From Synaphobranchus kaupii (taxonomy: Eukaryota; Chordata; Actinopteri; Anguilliformes; Synaphobranchidae), in the NCBI GenBank assembly GCA_029718625.1, contig CM056377.1, positions 108,579,034 to 108,643,033 on the forward strand: a stretch of 64,000 bases of DNA. The letters run 5' to 3'. Every line of letters starts with the position of its first letter. Position 1 is the stretch's first letter. The notes beneath the pieces are model-generated. The model was not told the DNA's origin. It ran no database searches and worked only from the letters and a program-made list of their open reading frames with translations. Of the stretch, positions 47,079-58,916 are shown one piece after another. Both the position numbers and the translations under genes were made by a program.

Positions 47079-48115
47079 CACAACTTTTGTTGTTTTGGCT
47101 CTGTACTCCAGCAAATTGGATTTAAAATAACACAATGCATGTGAGGTTAGATTCCACCTATTGGGTGATTCGTTTAGGGGAGCAAAATTATTTGGACAAA
47201 TGAACATAATCTGAAATAAAGTCATCATATTTAGTACTTGGTTGCAAATCCTATGCATTCGATGACTGCCTGAAGTCTGTGACCCATCCACATCACCAGA
47301 CGCTGGGTATCTTCTGAATCCAATTGAATATGTGTTTCATTTGCTGTCGACAAGACTAAAGGCAAAATGCCCCAGAGCCAAACAGGAACTGAACATTGCT
47401 ACAGTACTGACCTGGCAGAGCATCACTGTAGCAATCTTCAGTTTCTGTTTGGCCATGGGGCTGTTTGCCTTTAGTCTTGTCTACAGCAAATTAAACACAT
47501 ATTCAATTGGATTCAGGACAGGTGATTGACTTGGCCAGCCGTTCTGTTCTTGAGGCTTACCAGTGGTTTGCATCTTGCAGTAATTAAACCCTCTGAGGCT
47601 ATGCTGGTGATAGTCTTCTCTTCATAGTAGTCTTTCACACATCTATGCCTACATCCTGGAGAGTGTTCTTAATCTTTTCCACAGTTGAAAAAGGGGTTTT
47701 CTTCACAATTCAAAGTATTATTCGGTGATACACTACAAGTGGGTCTTCCATGCTCTGCCAGGTTGTTTGCTACTGCTGAGCTCACCAATGCGTTCTTGCT
47801 TCCTAACAATGAGTCAGTTGATTTTGACACACCCAATGTTTTGGCTATGTCTCTGATTGTCTCTGATTGATTTATTGTGAACGTTCAATCTCACAGTGGC
47901 CTGATTTACTGGCATTGACACATATTTGGTCCTCATGTGAAAATACATGATGCAAAGCACTTACTTTTGCACCCTTAAAATGGGAGGACTATGTATAAAA
48001 AGGGCTGTTATGGATATGGATATGGATATGGATGTAAATGCCCTCAAATTAAAGCTGACAGTCTGTACTTTAACCTGTTTGGCTGGAGCACAGAGCCATA
48101 ACAAAAAAAATTGTG
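47079..48115 (-). mobile_element. Degenerate Tc1-like transposon with palindrome in place of its catalytic core
   Basis: Inverted ends: left CACAACTTTTGTTGTTTTGG with CTCTGTACTCCAGC; right, inverted, CACAATTTTTTTTGTTATGG with CTCTGTGCTCCAGC. Minus-strand fragments read IRDIAKTLGVSKST and VEKIKNTLQDVGIDV (N-terminal HTHs of a Tc1-type transposase), KPLVSLKNR-like sequence (in pieces), then, after 47316-47514, TQRLVMWMGHRLQAVIE and GFATKY-stop (the C-terminus). The DDE catalytic section is missing; a 199-bp palindrome (47316-47514) sits in its place. Frameshifts and stops make it inactive. TA at 47077-47078 fits a TA target. Confidence 0.85.
47316..47514. repeat. 199-bp palindrome inside the Tc1 copy
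   Basis: Left arm GAATCCAATTGAATATGTGT..., right arm ...ACACATATTCAATTGGATTC. Arms of about 85-90 bp match at roughly nine in ten positions, with a short loop around GACCTGGCAGAGCATCA. Confidence 0.93.
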
Positions 48116-48138
48116 TCACACTGACCCAATACATTTAA

Positions 48139-48174
<36 letters not shown>

Positions 48175-48188
48175 TGTATATATATATA

Positions 48189-49209
48189 CAGACGTGCTCA
48201 AATTTGTTGGTACCCCTGGTAAAGATGGGTAAAAAGGGTTTTTTAAAAATTCACTGTTTGGTGAATTAGCTTAATCTCGCACTGAACAAAATGAAAAAAA
48301 TCCAACCTTTAATTGACGTTAATTTATTATGAGAAAAAGAAATCCCTCATCAAGAAATTATTATTTTTAACAAAACCACGTTGGCCACAATTATTTTAAT
48401 ATTTGGTCGAATATCTTTCCATTCCATGACTTCCTGATGTCTGTGACCCAACAACATCAAAAGACTCTTGATATCTTATTTTCTGGTACTCTTACAAGCG
48501 ATGCTATAACGTCTCTGTATCTGAATGGATCTCTGTGGGAATTGGCTCTCAGTCATCAAGGGTCTGATGTATCAAACAAGCCTTAAACCATCACTCTGCT
48601 GCCAGAAATACAGTAGATATGGATGGTTCAATTGGAAAATTTGTCAGGAGAAACAACCCTTAAAGTGATCCATCCATATCTACTGCATATATGGCAGCAG
48701 AGTTATGGTTTGAGGCTCGTTTGATACCTCAGACCCTTGATGACCTATAGCCATTTTACCAACCATGTGTTCCATACTGTTCCAGCATAATTTACGGCTA
48801 AATCTAGTCCCACCCCCCAATTCCCAAAGAGATCCATTAAAATGCAGAGACGTTATAGTATCACTTGTAAGAGTACCAGAAAATAAGATATCAAGAGTCT
48901 TTTGATGTTGTTGGGTCACAGACATCAGGAAGTCATGGCATGCAAAGGATATGCGACCAAATATTAGAAATTATTACTTTATTCTATATATAAATGCAGG
49001 GGTGCCAATAATTGTGGCACATGTGGTTTTGTTAAAAATAATTATTTCTTGATGAGGGATTTTTTTTCTCATAATAAATTTACTTCAATTAAAGGTTGGA
49101 TGTTTCTCATTTTTTCACTGTGAGATTAAGCTATTTCACCAAATGGTGAATTTTTTATAACCCTTTTACTCATCTTTACCAGGGGTGCCAATAATAGTGA
49201 AGGGCACTG
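48189..49209. mobile_element. Tc1-derived fold-back element
   Basis: About 1.0 kb, mostly one large inverted repeat. The left end is CAGACGTGCTCAAATTTGTT; the right end, inverted, is CAGTGCCCTTCACTATTATT; both continue GGYACCCCTGGTAAAGATG. TA flanks occur at 48187-48188 and 49210-49211, inside TA microsatellites. Each arm (about 450 and 540 bp) carries a copy of a Tc1 transposase C-terminus; on the minus strand the left arm reads LLMLLGHRHQEVMEW then KDIRPN. So it is two inverted copies of a transposon 3' end joined near 48650. No complete transposase. Confidence 0.9.
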
Positions 49210-49255
<46 letters not shown>

Positions 49256-51825
49256 TGAAAAAGTGAAGGAAACCATTAGAGGCATCTATATCTTGTCAGA
49301 CAGAGGCTTTCAGAAAACTCAGATCATGATCCCTTTGTGTCTTCTGTGATACCCCTGACAGAGGCTCTCAAACGATCCCAGAGTGAGATCCCATTGTCCC
49401 TTCTGTGGATAGCCACTTTAGGGGCCAACTGATTAGATTACCCCATTTAATTCCCACCAGGCAAGTAGAATACTGATGCAGATTCTGTCTGTGCTAATGG
49501 CAGACACACAAACACAGCTCGGTCCCTCAGTGTGCAGCGTGACCAGAAAGGGTTTTAATAGCAAACCACAAACCTCTACAGTAAAAACTCCTTCTGATGG
49601 GCGGGAGGGACAGTTTAAGGTTTAATCTAATGTAAAAATATTTAACACAGATTTCCCTCAAGTGCAGATTTTAGTGTATGAGAATCATCTCTGAGTTGTG
49701 ACAACACTGTTCTTTTTATATGCCTGTTATACTGTATGTGTGTTTGTGTTATTTGCCTGCATCGCACATAAATCATCGTGCAGCTTGACCGTGTGCGCGA
49801 CCAAACATTCATCGTATTATAAATCCCCGTTTTCTACAAACTCTGGTTGAAAAACAGGCGCTTGCTGCAATGGGTATTAATTGGCTGAATAGACTTACTG
49901 CATATTTTTGAAATTTGAGGTGCATGGAAGCAAACCATAAACCAGGCAGATATTTTTTTTTATGGTCAATGAGAGTGACAGATGTTTACTAAAATGTTTT
50001 AATGCACACAAATACATACAGGAATAATTAAACTGTAAGGGGTTTAGTGGCCGTAATCTGCTTTCACTAATCTGGCGCACCAGTCCTGGCCGGGAGAAGT
50101 GAACAGAGTGTGCAGGCACTCTTAGGAGACCGGCACGCTCGAGCTAGCCCAAACACAACACATGTAGGGTCGACAACATGGGCCACCTCATCCTGGTTAA
50201 ATACAACGCAGCAACTACAGTTATGCACAGTAGGCTACACACAAGACAAATACTACACACAAGCTGCAACCAATCCACTGAAGTTTGAGCTTTACTACAA
50301 ACCCAGGCAAGAAACGTTCATGGACTGAACCCAGTCCACACTTCAATGTCACAGGACATAATGCTACAGTTTTCTAAATACATACAAAGATCCGAATAGA
50401 CTAGTTTATATTTTAACCATCGTACATTGCAATGATGCACAGCTAATAGGGCCAGGCACAACAGTATATGTACAGTATGTATAGTTTGTTGATATACATA
50501 TGTAAACAAGCTTAGATGAGATCAGTGTACTCAAATGCAATTTTTGCCTTGTGATAATATCTGTGTTTTCGTGTCAATGCATTTTCAAGTGTCATTCATT
50601 ATAATGGTCCAAAGTCTTTCATGGGAAACAAAATCGCTTGAAAAATGGCCATATGCTTGATAAGAGGTCCTTAGATAATTCCCCATTAAACTCGAATTAT
50701 ATAATATCTTCCAGCATGGCCAGAGTCATTAGCTACACCACAATGCCAGCATTACCCCATGCTGCTCTCATTTATGGAATTTAATCCACTTTTAAATATT
50801 CCATATTTACATCATTCTTTATCCTGTAATGTGTCCAAATTGATTAAAATGTCTTGAACGAAACAGCAAACTAATTTCACAAACTCTTTTCTCAAGTAAG
50901 ACAACTGATCACAAAAAAGGGGTCTAGTTATTAGTGAAATATATACTGAAGCACTACATAAACTGAATACATATGTAACGTATAAACATATCGTTTTTGA
51001 AGATTATGACTGTATGCTAAGCTGCGGCTGCAGTTATGAAAAGGGCTGAGGGAAATGCTGCAGCAGCTGCAGAGGACTGAACCCTGAACCTGCATATGGG
51101 CATGTCTCCTTCTCAGTCCATAACTTAACTACTGCAGCCTTCCTTTTAAAAGATAATAGCATTTCCAGTTTTTTTCTCAGATAACTCTTAGATAATGCAC
51201 GAGTAATCCTGAATTTTGTTTATTTTTAGTTTTTTATACAATAGCATTGCGTGGTGGCTTGACATACAAATAGAACTGTCTTTCAGGGTACACAAACTCA
51301 CACACAAACGCGCGAACACACACACACAAACATGCACACACACAAACAGCATACCCAGACACAGAATAAAACATTGAATTAAAAACAAAGAAAAACAGAA
51401 TAATATTTTTTTTCAGATGAGTGTTTTGCACATTGTTTCAAACAAGTGTAAAAAGTCCCCTATGGGAACATACACATTCTCTGCTGCAGTTGTTCTCCCC
51501 AGATGAATAATCAGTCCTTCTTTCACAAACAAAGAGACGAGTTAATCCGTCACTCTTGGTGGAGTGTTATGAAAAGCAGCTAGTTTGCTGAACTCATAAA
51601 TGGGCTGCAGTGGGAGATAGCTTGAGGGATACAGGGGGTCAGCACCCTTCCTTTTCCTCAATACTTGCTAATGCTCCTAGAAGGGCTTGATGGAATCAGG
51701 GAAAATTGGATTTGCCCCCATTTGGTTTTTAAAAAAAAAAGAAAGAGGCGTACCAGAAGTTGTATGTATCTATTTATCCCATTAAGGAAACTCGTGAGGA
51801 GAATTGTCACCAAGTTTTGCCTACG

Positions 51826-51842
51826 GACACACACATACACGT

Positions 51843-51876
<34 letters not shown>

Positions 51877-51908
51877 ACGCGCGCGCGCGCATGCACGCCA
51901 CACACGCG

Positions 51909-51957
<49 letters not shown>
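51826..51957. repeat. (CA)n with (CG)n interruption
   Basis: CA tract with an internal CGCGCGCGCGC block (about 51878-51890), an alternating purine-pyrimidine stretch with Z-DNA potential. Confidence 0.95.
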
Positions 51958-51960
<3 letters not shown>

Positions 51961-52699
51961 GACACAAATCTGTTTTCTGTTTTTTCACAAATTCTGGGAA
52001 TTCTATTAAATCTATCATCTTATATACGGTATTTCTGTGTGTGTGTGTGTGTGTTTGTGTCTGGATGTGTACATGTGTGCATTTGTGTTTGAGAGAGAAT
52101 AAGTTTACATACGTATGTATCTGGAGACTGTTAGAATGCACAAACCCTCTCAGAGGCATGGAAGGGTTTCATAGAATAATTTGCAAAGAGGGCCTGGTGA
52201 TACCTTTTTGTATCGCAAATAAGGTCAGGTTACAGTTCAAACCAGCTGGGCATATGAATCATGACCAAAAACAATTAAACAAATAAAAAAAATCTAGTGC
52301 CTGCCATCTGTAAAATCAGCTTCAGCATATGAGCGAACAGGAAGGACATGCATCCCCCTGTAGAGCCACTAAAAGCATTCTTGTTTTCAAACCGCACCAA
52401 ATGCAGTGACTGCCCACGGCATATGGTAGGTGCGCTCAAAGCCATTGTGGGACTATTATCCCTTAACACCATATTCTCTATTGCAGCCAAATCTCTCTCT
52501 CTCACTAAATGACCGACTGAATCTCTCTCTCTCTCTCTCCTTCTTTCTCCGCCCACTGTCCATGACAGGTGCATTAAACAAGTGGGAAAAATGCACAAGC
52601 AATTATGATTTATGGTCGATACATTTAGCTGTAGCTCACTCTTTTATAATGACAATGGAACTGCAGGGGTAAAAAAAAAAAAAAAAAACCTCAACAGTC

Positions 52700-52825
52700 T
52701 CGGGAGCCAATCCCCCCAAGTTGCGAAGAGAAAATCTATAGAATTGCGCGCCATTCATATGCAGATATCATTAAGACGAGCAGGTGCCATTAATCATCGT
52801 TCAAAAATAAAATAAAAAATAAAAC
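52700..52825. promoter_or_regulatory. Candidate regulatory block in acbd6 intron
   Basis: Compact unique block with an octamer-like site (CATTCATATGCAGATATC), CAGGTG E-box and CCATTAATCATCG homeodomain-type cores within 60 bp, beside a poly-A run. No coding potential. Conservation unproven. Confidence 0.25.
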
Positions 52826-53092
52826 ACAAAAAACACAGCATCCTTTCAGGTCTTCGCTGTCTGTCTGGGGAATTTAGCAAGATATCGGTGATGTCATGAC
52901 AAAGCCAAGCAAGAAACATTCTGTTGTTTCTGTCAGAGGAAAAGTGGTGACCCAATACAGTGAATGTCCTTCATAGGCCGGTGTTGCCTTCACTAAGCAA
53001 ACCAAAGGTATATAAAACAGTGGGAAGGTGCTCTCTAACCCATCTAGTGTGTTTATCCATACTGATGTGCAGCAGGAACAGTGGAGGTGGAT

Positions 53093-53147
53093 AGTGTGTG
53101 TGAGTGTGTGTGGGGGGAGGTGGGGGTGGGGGGGGGGGGGGGGGTGT
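53093..53147. repeat. G-rich tract with poly-G run
   Basis: TG repeats passing into GGGGGGAGG-type sequence and a run of about 16 G; G-quadruplex potential. The proline/histidine frame on the minus strand is an artefact. Confidence 0.9.
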
Positions 53148-53891
53148 TGGGTTGGTTGGGAGTACAGTGTTAAAAGGATCAGGAGACAGGGGCAATCCTA
53201 ATTGAATATCAGCCACCCTCCTGTGCTAAGTGTTAACCTTGCCAATCTGTGAGTGAGAGGTAGTGTGGTGGTACAAATTAGTGCTTCCCAAAGTGTCCTT
53301 GACATACCCCAGCTGCCCCTCTCTCACTCCCAGGCACCAAGGAGGGCCGCCCTCCATTCCAATAAGAGTCCCACCTCCACCGCCTTTCATCGTCACTTCA
53401 CCTTCGTTTTTTTTGCACTCTTTTAAGAGACACAAAATAACTTGAGTGCATGAATGGATTTTACCAAAAGCTCTTGCTGCCACTGAAAATAGTCTGTTAT
53501 AAAATTGTCCAACCCCTGGGTACAGACGAGCCCATGAAATGAGCAATGTTGTGTACCCAGAATCCCAAGCAGCGATGCACCACAGAGCACATTGGGAAAC
53601 AGGAGCCTCGGGAGTCCAGCTGTTCATTTTATTTATTTTAATATTCCAAACGGGATTGATTATGGCTGCAGAGTAAGATTGATTTTTACAAGTAAAAGCA
53701 AAAAGTTGCATGCATGTCACATTCCAATGCACCACTGCCTTTAGAATCATGTCCAACACCCACGCGAGTATGTGTTATTACACATTCTCTACACAAGTCA
53801 GTCTGGGAGAGCTTTGCAGCTGACCCATGACCCTAGCCCCAGCATGTGATGTCTGAGAAGGAGAATGTTCAGACCTCTTTCTCGTTCCCTT

Positions 53892-53897
<6 letters not shown>

Positions 53898-53930
<33 letters not shown>
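53898..53930. repeat. (CT)n microsatellite
   Basis: About 16 CT units inside a longer pyrimidine-rich stretch (53877-53970). Confidence 0.95.
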
Positions 53931-53931
<1 letters not shown>

Positions 53932-54406
53932 GCTTTCTCTTTCTCTGCCTCTCTTCCTTGCTCTTCTTCACTCCCTGGGGACACCTTAGGATCCATTAAG
54001 TAATTTAGCGTGGAGCAAAAGTGGCAGAGAATTACCTTCAGCGAGCTCCAAGTTGAGTGAATCATCAAAGATCTTTTAAAATAAATATGTAGGTAAATAT
54101 GTGGAAATAAATAGATAGATAAAATGGTGTAATATGAAAAATCAATGGCCAGATGCTGTTAAAGCTTTGGCATTGATAAAGCATTTAGAGAAGGCCCATA
54201 AAGACTTCAGAGAGCATTCAGAGAGATAAACAGTCCCCATCTGAATGAACACTGCAGATTTAAAGCTTTCAAAAACGTATATCTTTTAAACAGAATGTAA
54301 AACAAATTTGTGAGTTTAGACAATAAGTGAAAATATGACAGTTATGAATGAAATAGAGGCATTTCACATCACAGAAAGAGAAATACTGTATAAAGCAATA
54401 ATTATT

Positions 54407-56584
54407 TGTAATGTGGCGTGACGTGTGAGGTAGGAGGAGCCAAATGCAGCAAGGGGATTCTTTAAGCACTAGGCCACTAGGACGGGAAACCCCGTAGTTA
54501 AGGGAAGGAGACAAGACAGGGAAACACACACACCAAGGCTACTAACTGGCTCACTGTCACACGCCAATGAGACATAGACAGGCTTTTCAGTAAGAAAACC
54601 AAACAAGGCGAATGGACAAAGCACTAGGCTCCCATACTTCTACGAGCTAAGTGACTAAAGAACGAGCCAGATATAACAAACGCCCTGTCTCGGTAATGAG
54701 ACGCATAAGAACAGGCGAGTAGCATAATGGCACAAGTAACTCACACCAAACATACCGAAGCTACTAACCAGCTCACTGTCACACACCAATGAGTAGAAGT
54801 GCAAACGCCAGGTTTTTCAGTAAGAAAACCAAACAAGGCGAATGGAACAAAGCACTACGCTCCCATACTTCTACGAGCTAAGTGACTAAAGAACAAGCCA
54901 GAAATAACAAACGCCCTGTCTCTGTAACGAGACGCATAAGAACAGGCGAGTAGCGTAATGGCACAAATAAAACACACAGCCAATAAACACTGCAAAATAA
55001 TGCCAAATAGTATACGAGGAGGCGAAAGGAACGGAGATCTAATGTTCCAAGGCTACTCTCATAGACTCGCAGTCACACGCAAACATGTCAACAAAATCAC
55101 CCAGTCTCCCTGTGAGGAGAGACGTACCGGAAGGACGAACAGAACTACAGTTCCGAACAAAATCGCCCAGTCTCCATGTACGGAGACAGGTACCGAAGGA
55201 CGAACAGAACTACTGTCTGAACAAAATCACCCAGTCTCCCTGTGAGGAGACGTACCCGAAGGGCGAACAGAACTACAGTTCCGAACAAAATCGCCCAGTC
55301 TCCCTATAGGAAGACAGGTACTGAAGGACGAACAGAACAGCTGTTCCGGACATTTACCGGCTCCATGACTAACGCAAGATTAGACAAGAATAAGCGCTCT
55401 GCCTCTCGGTAAGGAGGAATGTAACGAGGAGGCGAAGGAACAGAGATAACGTTCCATGGCTACTTTCATAGGCTCACAGTCACATGCAAAGACCAGGAAG
55501 CAGGAACAGAAAAGAACCAGGGGGAAGAGTCCTAATAACTACATCCACATAGGCAAGTCCCGCATTACTCCAGAAAACATAAAGGGGTAAACGCCTGATC
55601 TCCCAGGAGAGAGAAACATTTTACAGGCGAGCCGACGGAGCACCGTCGTCCCATAATTTTACTAGCAAAAATGACAAACACAAGCTTAGTAGAAAATACA
55701 CGCCCTAGCCTCTCAGTAAAGGGAAATGTAACGAGGCGAAGGAACAGAGCTAATGTTCCAAGGCTATTTTCAGAAACACGCAGTCACACACAAACATGTC
55801 CACAACTTCTTCCAAGCTCCATATATAAGGAGAAACATACCCAGAGAACGAACAGAACAACAGTTCCGAACAAAATCGTCCCGCAGGTAAAAAGGACAAA
55901 CAGGACAGCTGCACCAAAAGACCAACGCAAACTTAATAGAAAATAGCACACACTGCCTCTCAATATAATACAAAAAAAACCCTGACTCACAACAAAGGGG
56001 AACGTAGTCCACGAGAAGGAGACAAAACAGGGTACTAACTAAAAGCTACTAACCGGCTCACTGTAACACAGAAATGAGTAGAAGCTCAAACGCCTGGTTT
56101 CTCAGTAAGAAAACCAAACAAAGGCGAAATGGAACAAAGAACTGCTACCCTATACTTCTACGAGCTAAGTAACTAAGTAGAAGCGTGAACACCCGATCTC
56201 CCAGGAGAGAAAAACATCTTACAGGCGAATAGAGCAGAGATCAGTGGTCCCATACTTCTACGAGATAAATAACCAAAGAGCCAGCAAGAACAAACGCCCT
56301 GCCTCAGTAATGAGATGTTAAAATAGGCGAGTAGCACAAATGGTACAAATAACTCACATCAGACAATGCAAATAACACAAATACAAAACAAACAATATCA
56401 AAGCCCCGAACGAAGGAAACGGGAGGCTTATATAGCTCTAAAGGTGACCACGCACAGGTGTGGATGCTGACAGAAGCTCCGCAATCAAAGCAGGGCGGAG
56501 CAAGCATCCACCAAAAGGGCAGCGCCCCCGCGTGGCCACCGAGGAAAACGACCGCATGGGGAAAAAGGGTAGAAACCCATGACA
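54407..56584 (-). mobile_element. Solo-LTR-like element (2.18 kb) with internal structured repeats
   Basis: Bounded by TG (54407-54408) and CA (56583-56584) and flanked by identical TTATT (54402-54406 and 56585-56589), the pattern left by LTR-retroelement integrase. On the minus strand it begins TGTCATGGGTTTCTACCC and has a TATA box (TATATAAG at 56435-56428) about 150 bp in, as an LTR promoter would. No gag/pol/env frame and no second LTR, so a solo LTR or a non-autonomous element. Inside are tandem blocks: a unit of about 230 bp (54580-54735, 54812-54966, diverged at 56090-56346) and a 60-66-bp unit with CCCAGTCTCC (about five copies, 55084-55345). The units carry nested hairpins (see findings). 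Confidence 0.75.
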
Positions 56585-56743
56585 TTATTAATAATTTTGC
56601 CCTATTAAGTCAGACAGCTTTGTACAATCTGTTTATAATTCAAGCTTTTTAGATGTGTTTTACACTATATCATGATATCTTAAAGGGGAATTCCACCCAA
56701 AAACAACATTAACCTTATTGAACAGATCAAGGCACAACTAATG

Positions 56744-57409
56744 AAAGGAGCTATATGTAACAAATTTACTGTACTAAATCATAAAATGACCTTGATATGT
56801 CATCAGAGATTAAATGCTAAGTCGAAATACTGGCTTCTCCAACAACAATGCTACAGCCAGTCGGAACGTCTGCATTTGTTTTGGCCTGTGTGATTCACTA
56901 TTCTCCGAGTTTACTCCGAGTTTACTGCCCATTACGAACAACCAGATGTACTCCGGCACTCCGACAGCCGATTTACAAATGCCTAAGCTAAGTTCAACAT
57001 CGTTTCCATTTAGCTAGCTAGCTAAAGATTTAAATATATATATGTATATAGTTACTCGCTAAAAATACCACTAACGTTAGCTTATATCTGTGTGACCGTA
57101 AACATAGCCAGCGATGCATCGAGCTAACTTTGATAGAGTTATAAAAAATCCACATGAGCTGGTTTATAATTTGCAAACAATAAATAATAAACAAATTGCA
57201 AACGTATACATTAGCTGATCAACTTACAGTGTAGGACTCGTAGTCGCTTGTCATTGTCAAAATAGAATAAGCTCGTCTCAAAATATAATGTTGCGCTCGG
57301 CTCGTCTTGCGCTCGTGTTTGTTCAGTGTCTCGACTCTCTCCAATATTGTGAATTTGGATTGCAGTACCCATTTAAACGCTTGGTGTCAATGTTACATAT
57401 AGCTCCTTT
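56744..57409. mobile_element. Nested element A (AAAGGAGCTATATGTAACA ends)
   Basis: AAAGGAGCTATATGTAACA at the left and its exact inverse TGTTACATATAGCTCCTTT at the right. 666 bp with AT-rich interior including GCTAGCTAGCTA and a TATA stretch near 57035. No coding capacity. Confidence 0.85.
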
Positions 57410-57635
57410 AAGTCTTTCTTTGTGGCTGGCCAAAAAAAAAAATCTGTACTGAGTACAAAAAACATGGATGCCCGCAGAAAGCTGATGCTTGTTTGACTGG
57501 CCTCTGATCAGCATTTTCAGTTCCAAATGTTTTACATAACGTATGCAAAAATGATTGAAGATGAAAACAAACGCAGAAGGTGAAAGACATAGGCTACACC
57601 ACGCAACATGTCTCTCTAGCTTCAGATCTCTCTAT

Positions 57636-58132
57636 GGGTTCATTCCAATCGCTTATTTTTACTTCTTGCATCCTTTCCTCACATCCTTTCCTCACTCCTT
57701 AGCTCCTCCCAATGGAGGACCCGAAGAAAGGATGCAAGGATCAGATATGAGGACGGAGGCAACATTCATTTGGCAAAATGGCCTTCCTCAATCAAGTTTC
57801 AGAGTGTCATTATGGATTAGGGCTTTATAATAAATGCAAGGAACGGTAAAATTGCATTTGTGTAGGGGTGTGCCTGCAACATGGCAGATGTGGAGAGTGA
57901 TGGATAATTTATACACATCACACGTTCTGAGAAAAGGCTTCCGCAAAGGCTACACTTGCGCTTCCTCACTGAAGCATCCTCCAGGAACCTCCTCGCTCCC
58001 CACTCCTCGCTCCTCCGAGGAGCATTTACCGGTTTGGAATGTCCTTAAAGATGGTGAACCTCGATCGATTTCCGGGTCAGGCGAGGACCGAGGAGAAGAG
58101 GACGGATAAAATAAGCGATTGGAATCCACCCC
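57636..58132. mobile_element. Nested element B (ATTCCAATCGCTTATTTT ends)
   Basis: Left GGGTTCATTCCAATCGCTTA, right TAAGCGATTGGAATCCACCC, an inverted repeat of over 20 bp with few mismatches. The interior has further inverted, CTCCTCGG-type purine/pyrimidine-rich segments. About 500 bp, non-coding. Confidence 0.82.
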
Positions 58133-58798
58133 TAGTTTACAGATGCTCAGCTGTTTACCTTTGACCTTTGATGCATTTTTCGTCACCTCTGTCATCTCGG
58201 GGACCTCAGGAGGTGCCCGAGTTGAATGTGGGATTTCTGAGTTGTCATTACTCTCATCACCGGGGTGTCACGTTCAAATCCTTTTTTCTTCTCGTAAATT
58301 GGAAATATTCCGACTTCCGAGATCATTTGAATACACCATTAGAAACACTGCAGTGCAGACAGGCACAACAGAAGCAGTAAAATGCCCAGCCCCTTGGCCT
58401 CTGGTTCTGTAACATTATTCAGTGTGACTGACGTTGTCTGACTTCCTCCCATAAACTGTTAGCGCTCTTGGCCATTGTAGTTCACAGCAAAGCAAGTACC
58501 TGGTACATGCGCAGTAGTTTGGGCCTATATCTCTGATCTCACTACAAGTAGAAAGTTAGCTGATAGCTCATTTTAATCAGTAGGAGAGCTACTTTTCTAC
58601 AAACCAAACATAATTTTTGGGTGGAATTCCCAAATTGACGTATTCAGTGTACTGGTGGTTACATTGTTCTTGAGTTATGTGCTCCTGTGCGTACATGTGA
58701 ATGGGAATCTGTATTGTAAGTGCATGGTGTCTGTAAATCTAAGGATATTGCAAATTGCCAATTACAAACAGTAATTGGAGTGTTGTGCTGATTGAAAG

Positions 58799-58916
58799 GT
58801 CTGGCAGATCTCAGCATTAGAGTCCGGTAGATCTCAGCATTAGAGTCAGGTAGATCTCAGCATTAGAGTCTGGTAGACCTCAGCATTAGAGTCTAGGAGA
58901 TCTCAGCATTAGAGCC
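58799..58916. repeat. 23-bp minisatellite, 5 copies
   Basis: Five copies of a 23-bp unit containing GATCTCAGCATTAGAGTC, with one or two changes each. Confidence 0.95.

Larger units (their letters stand above)
56683..58632. mobile_element. Outer inverted-repeat element containing two nested elements
   Basis: Left end GGGGAATTCCACCCAAAAA next to TTAA-like sequence; right end TTTTTGGGTGGAATTCCC (about 58613-58630). A terminal inverted repeat of about 18 bp encloses about 1.95 kb with two complete inner elements (56744-57409 and 57636-58132). No transposase frame. The TTAA context suggests piggyBac-like; this is inference. Confidence 0.65.

Noticed and set aside
48189..49209. An intact transposase gene in the fold-back element
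   Set aside because: Only C-terminal fragments in opposite orientation are present; no HTH or DDE region.
54958..55946. Thr/Arg/Asn-rich frames in the LTR-like element
   Set aside because: They arise from the 60-66-bp structured repeat; no gag, pol or other known domain.
58119..58412. Open frames near 57555-58412
   Set aside because: They lie across inverted-repeat transposons (element B and the outer element) with no homology recognised.
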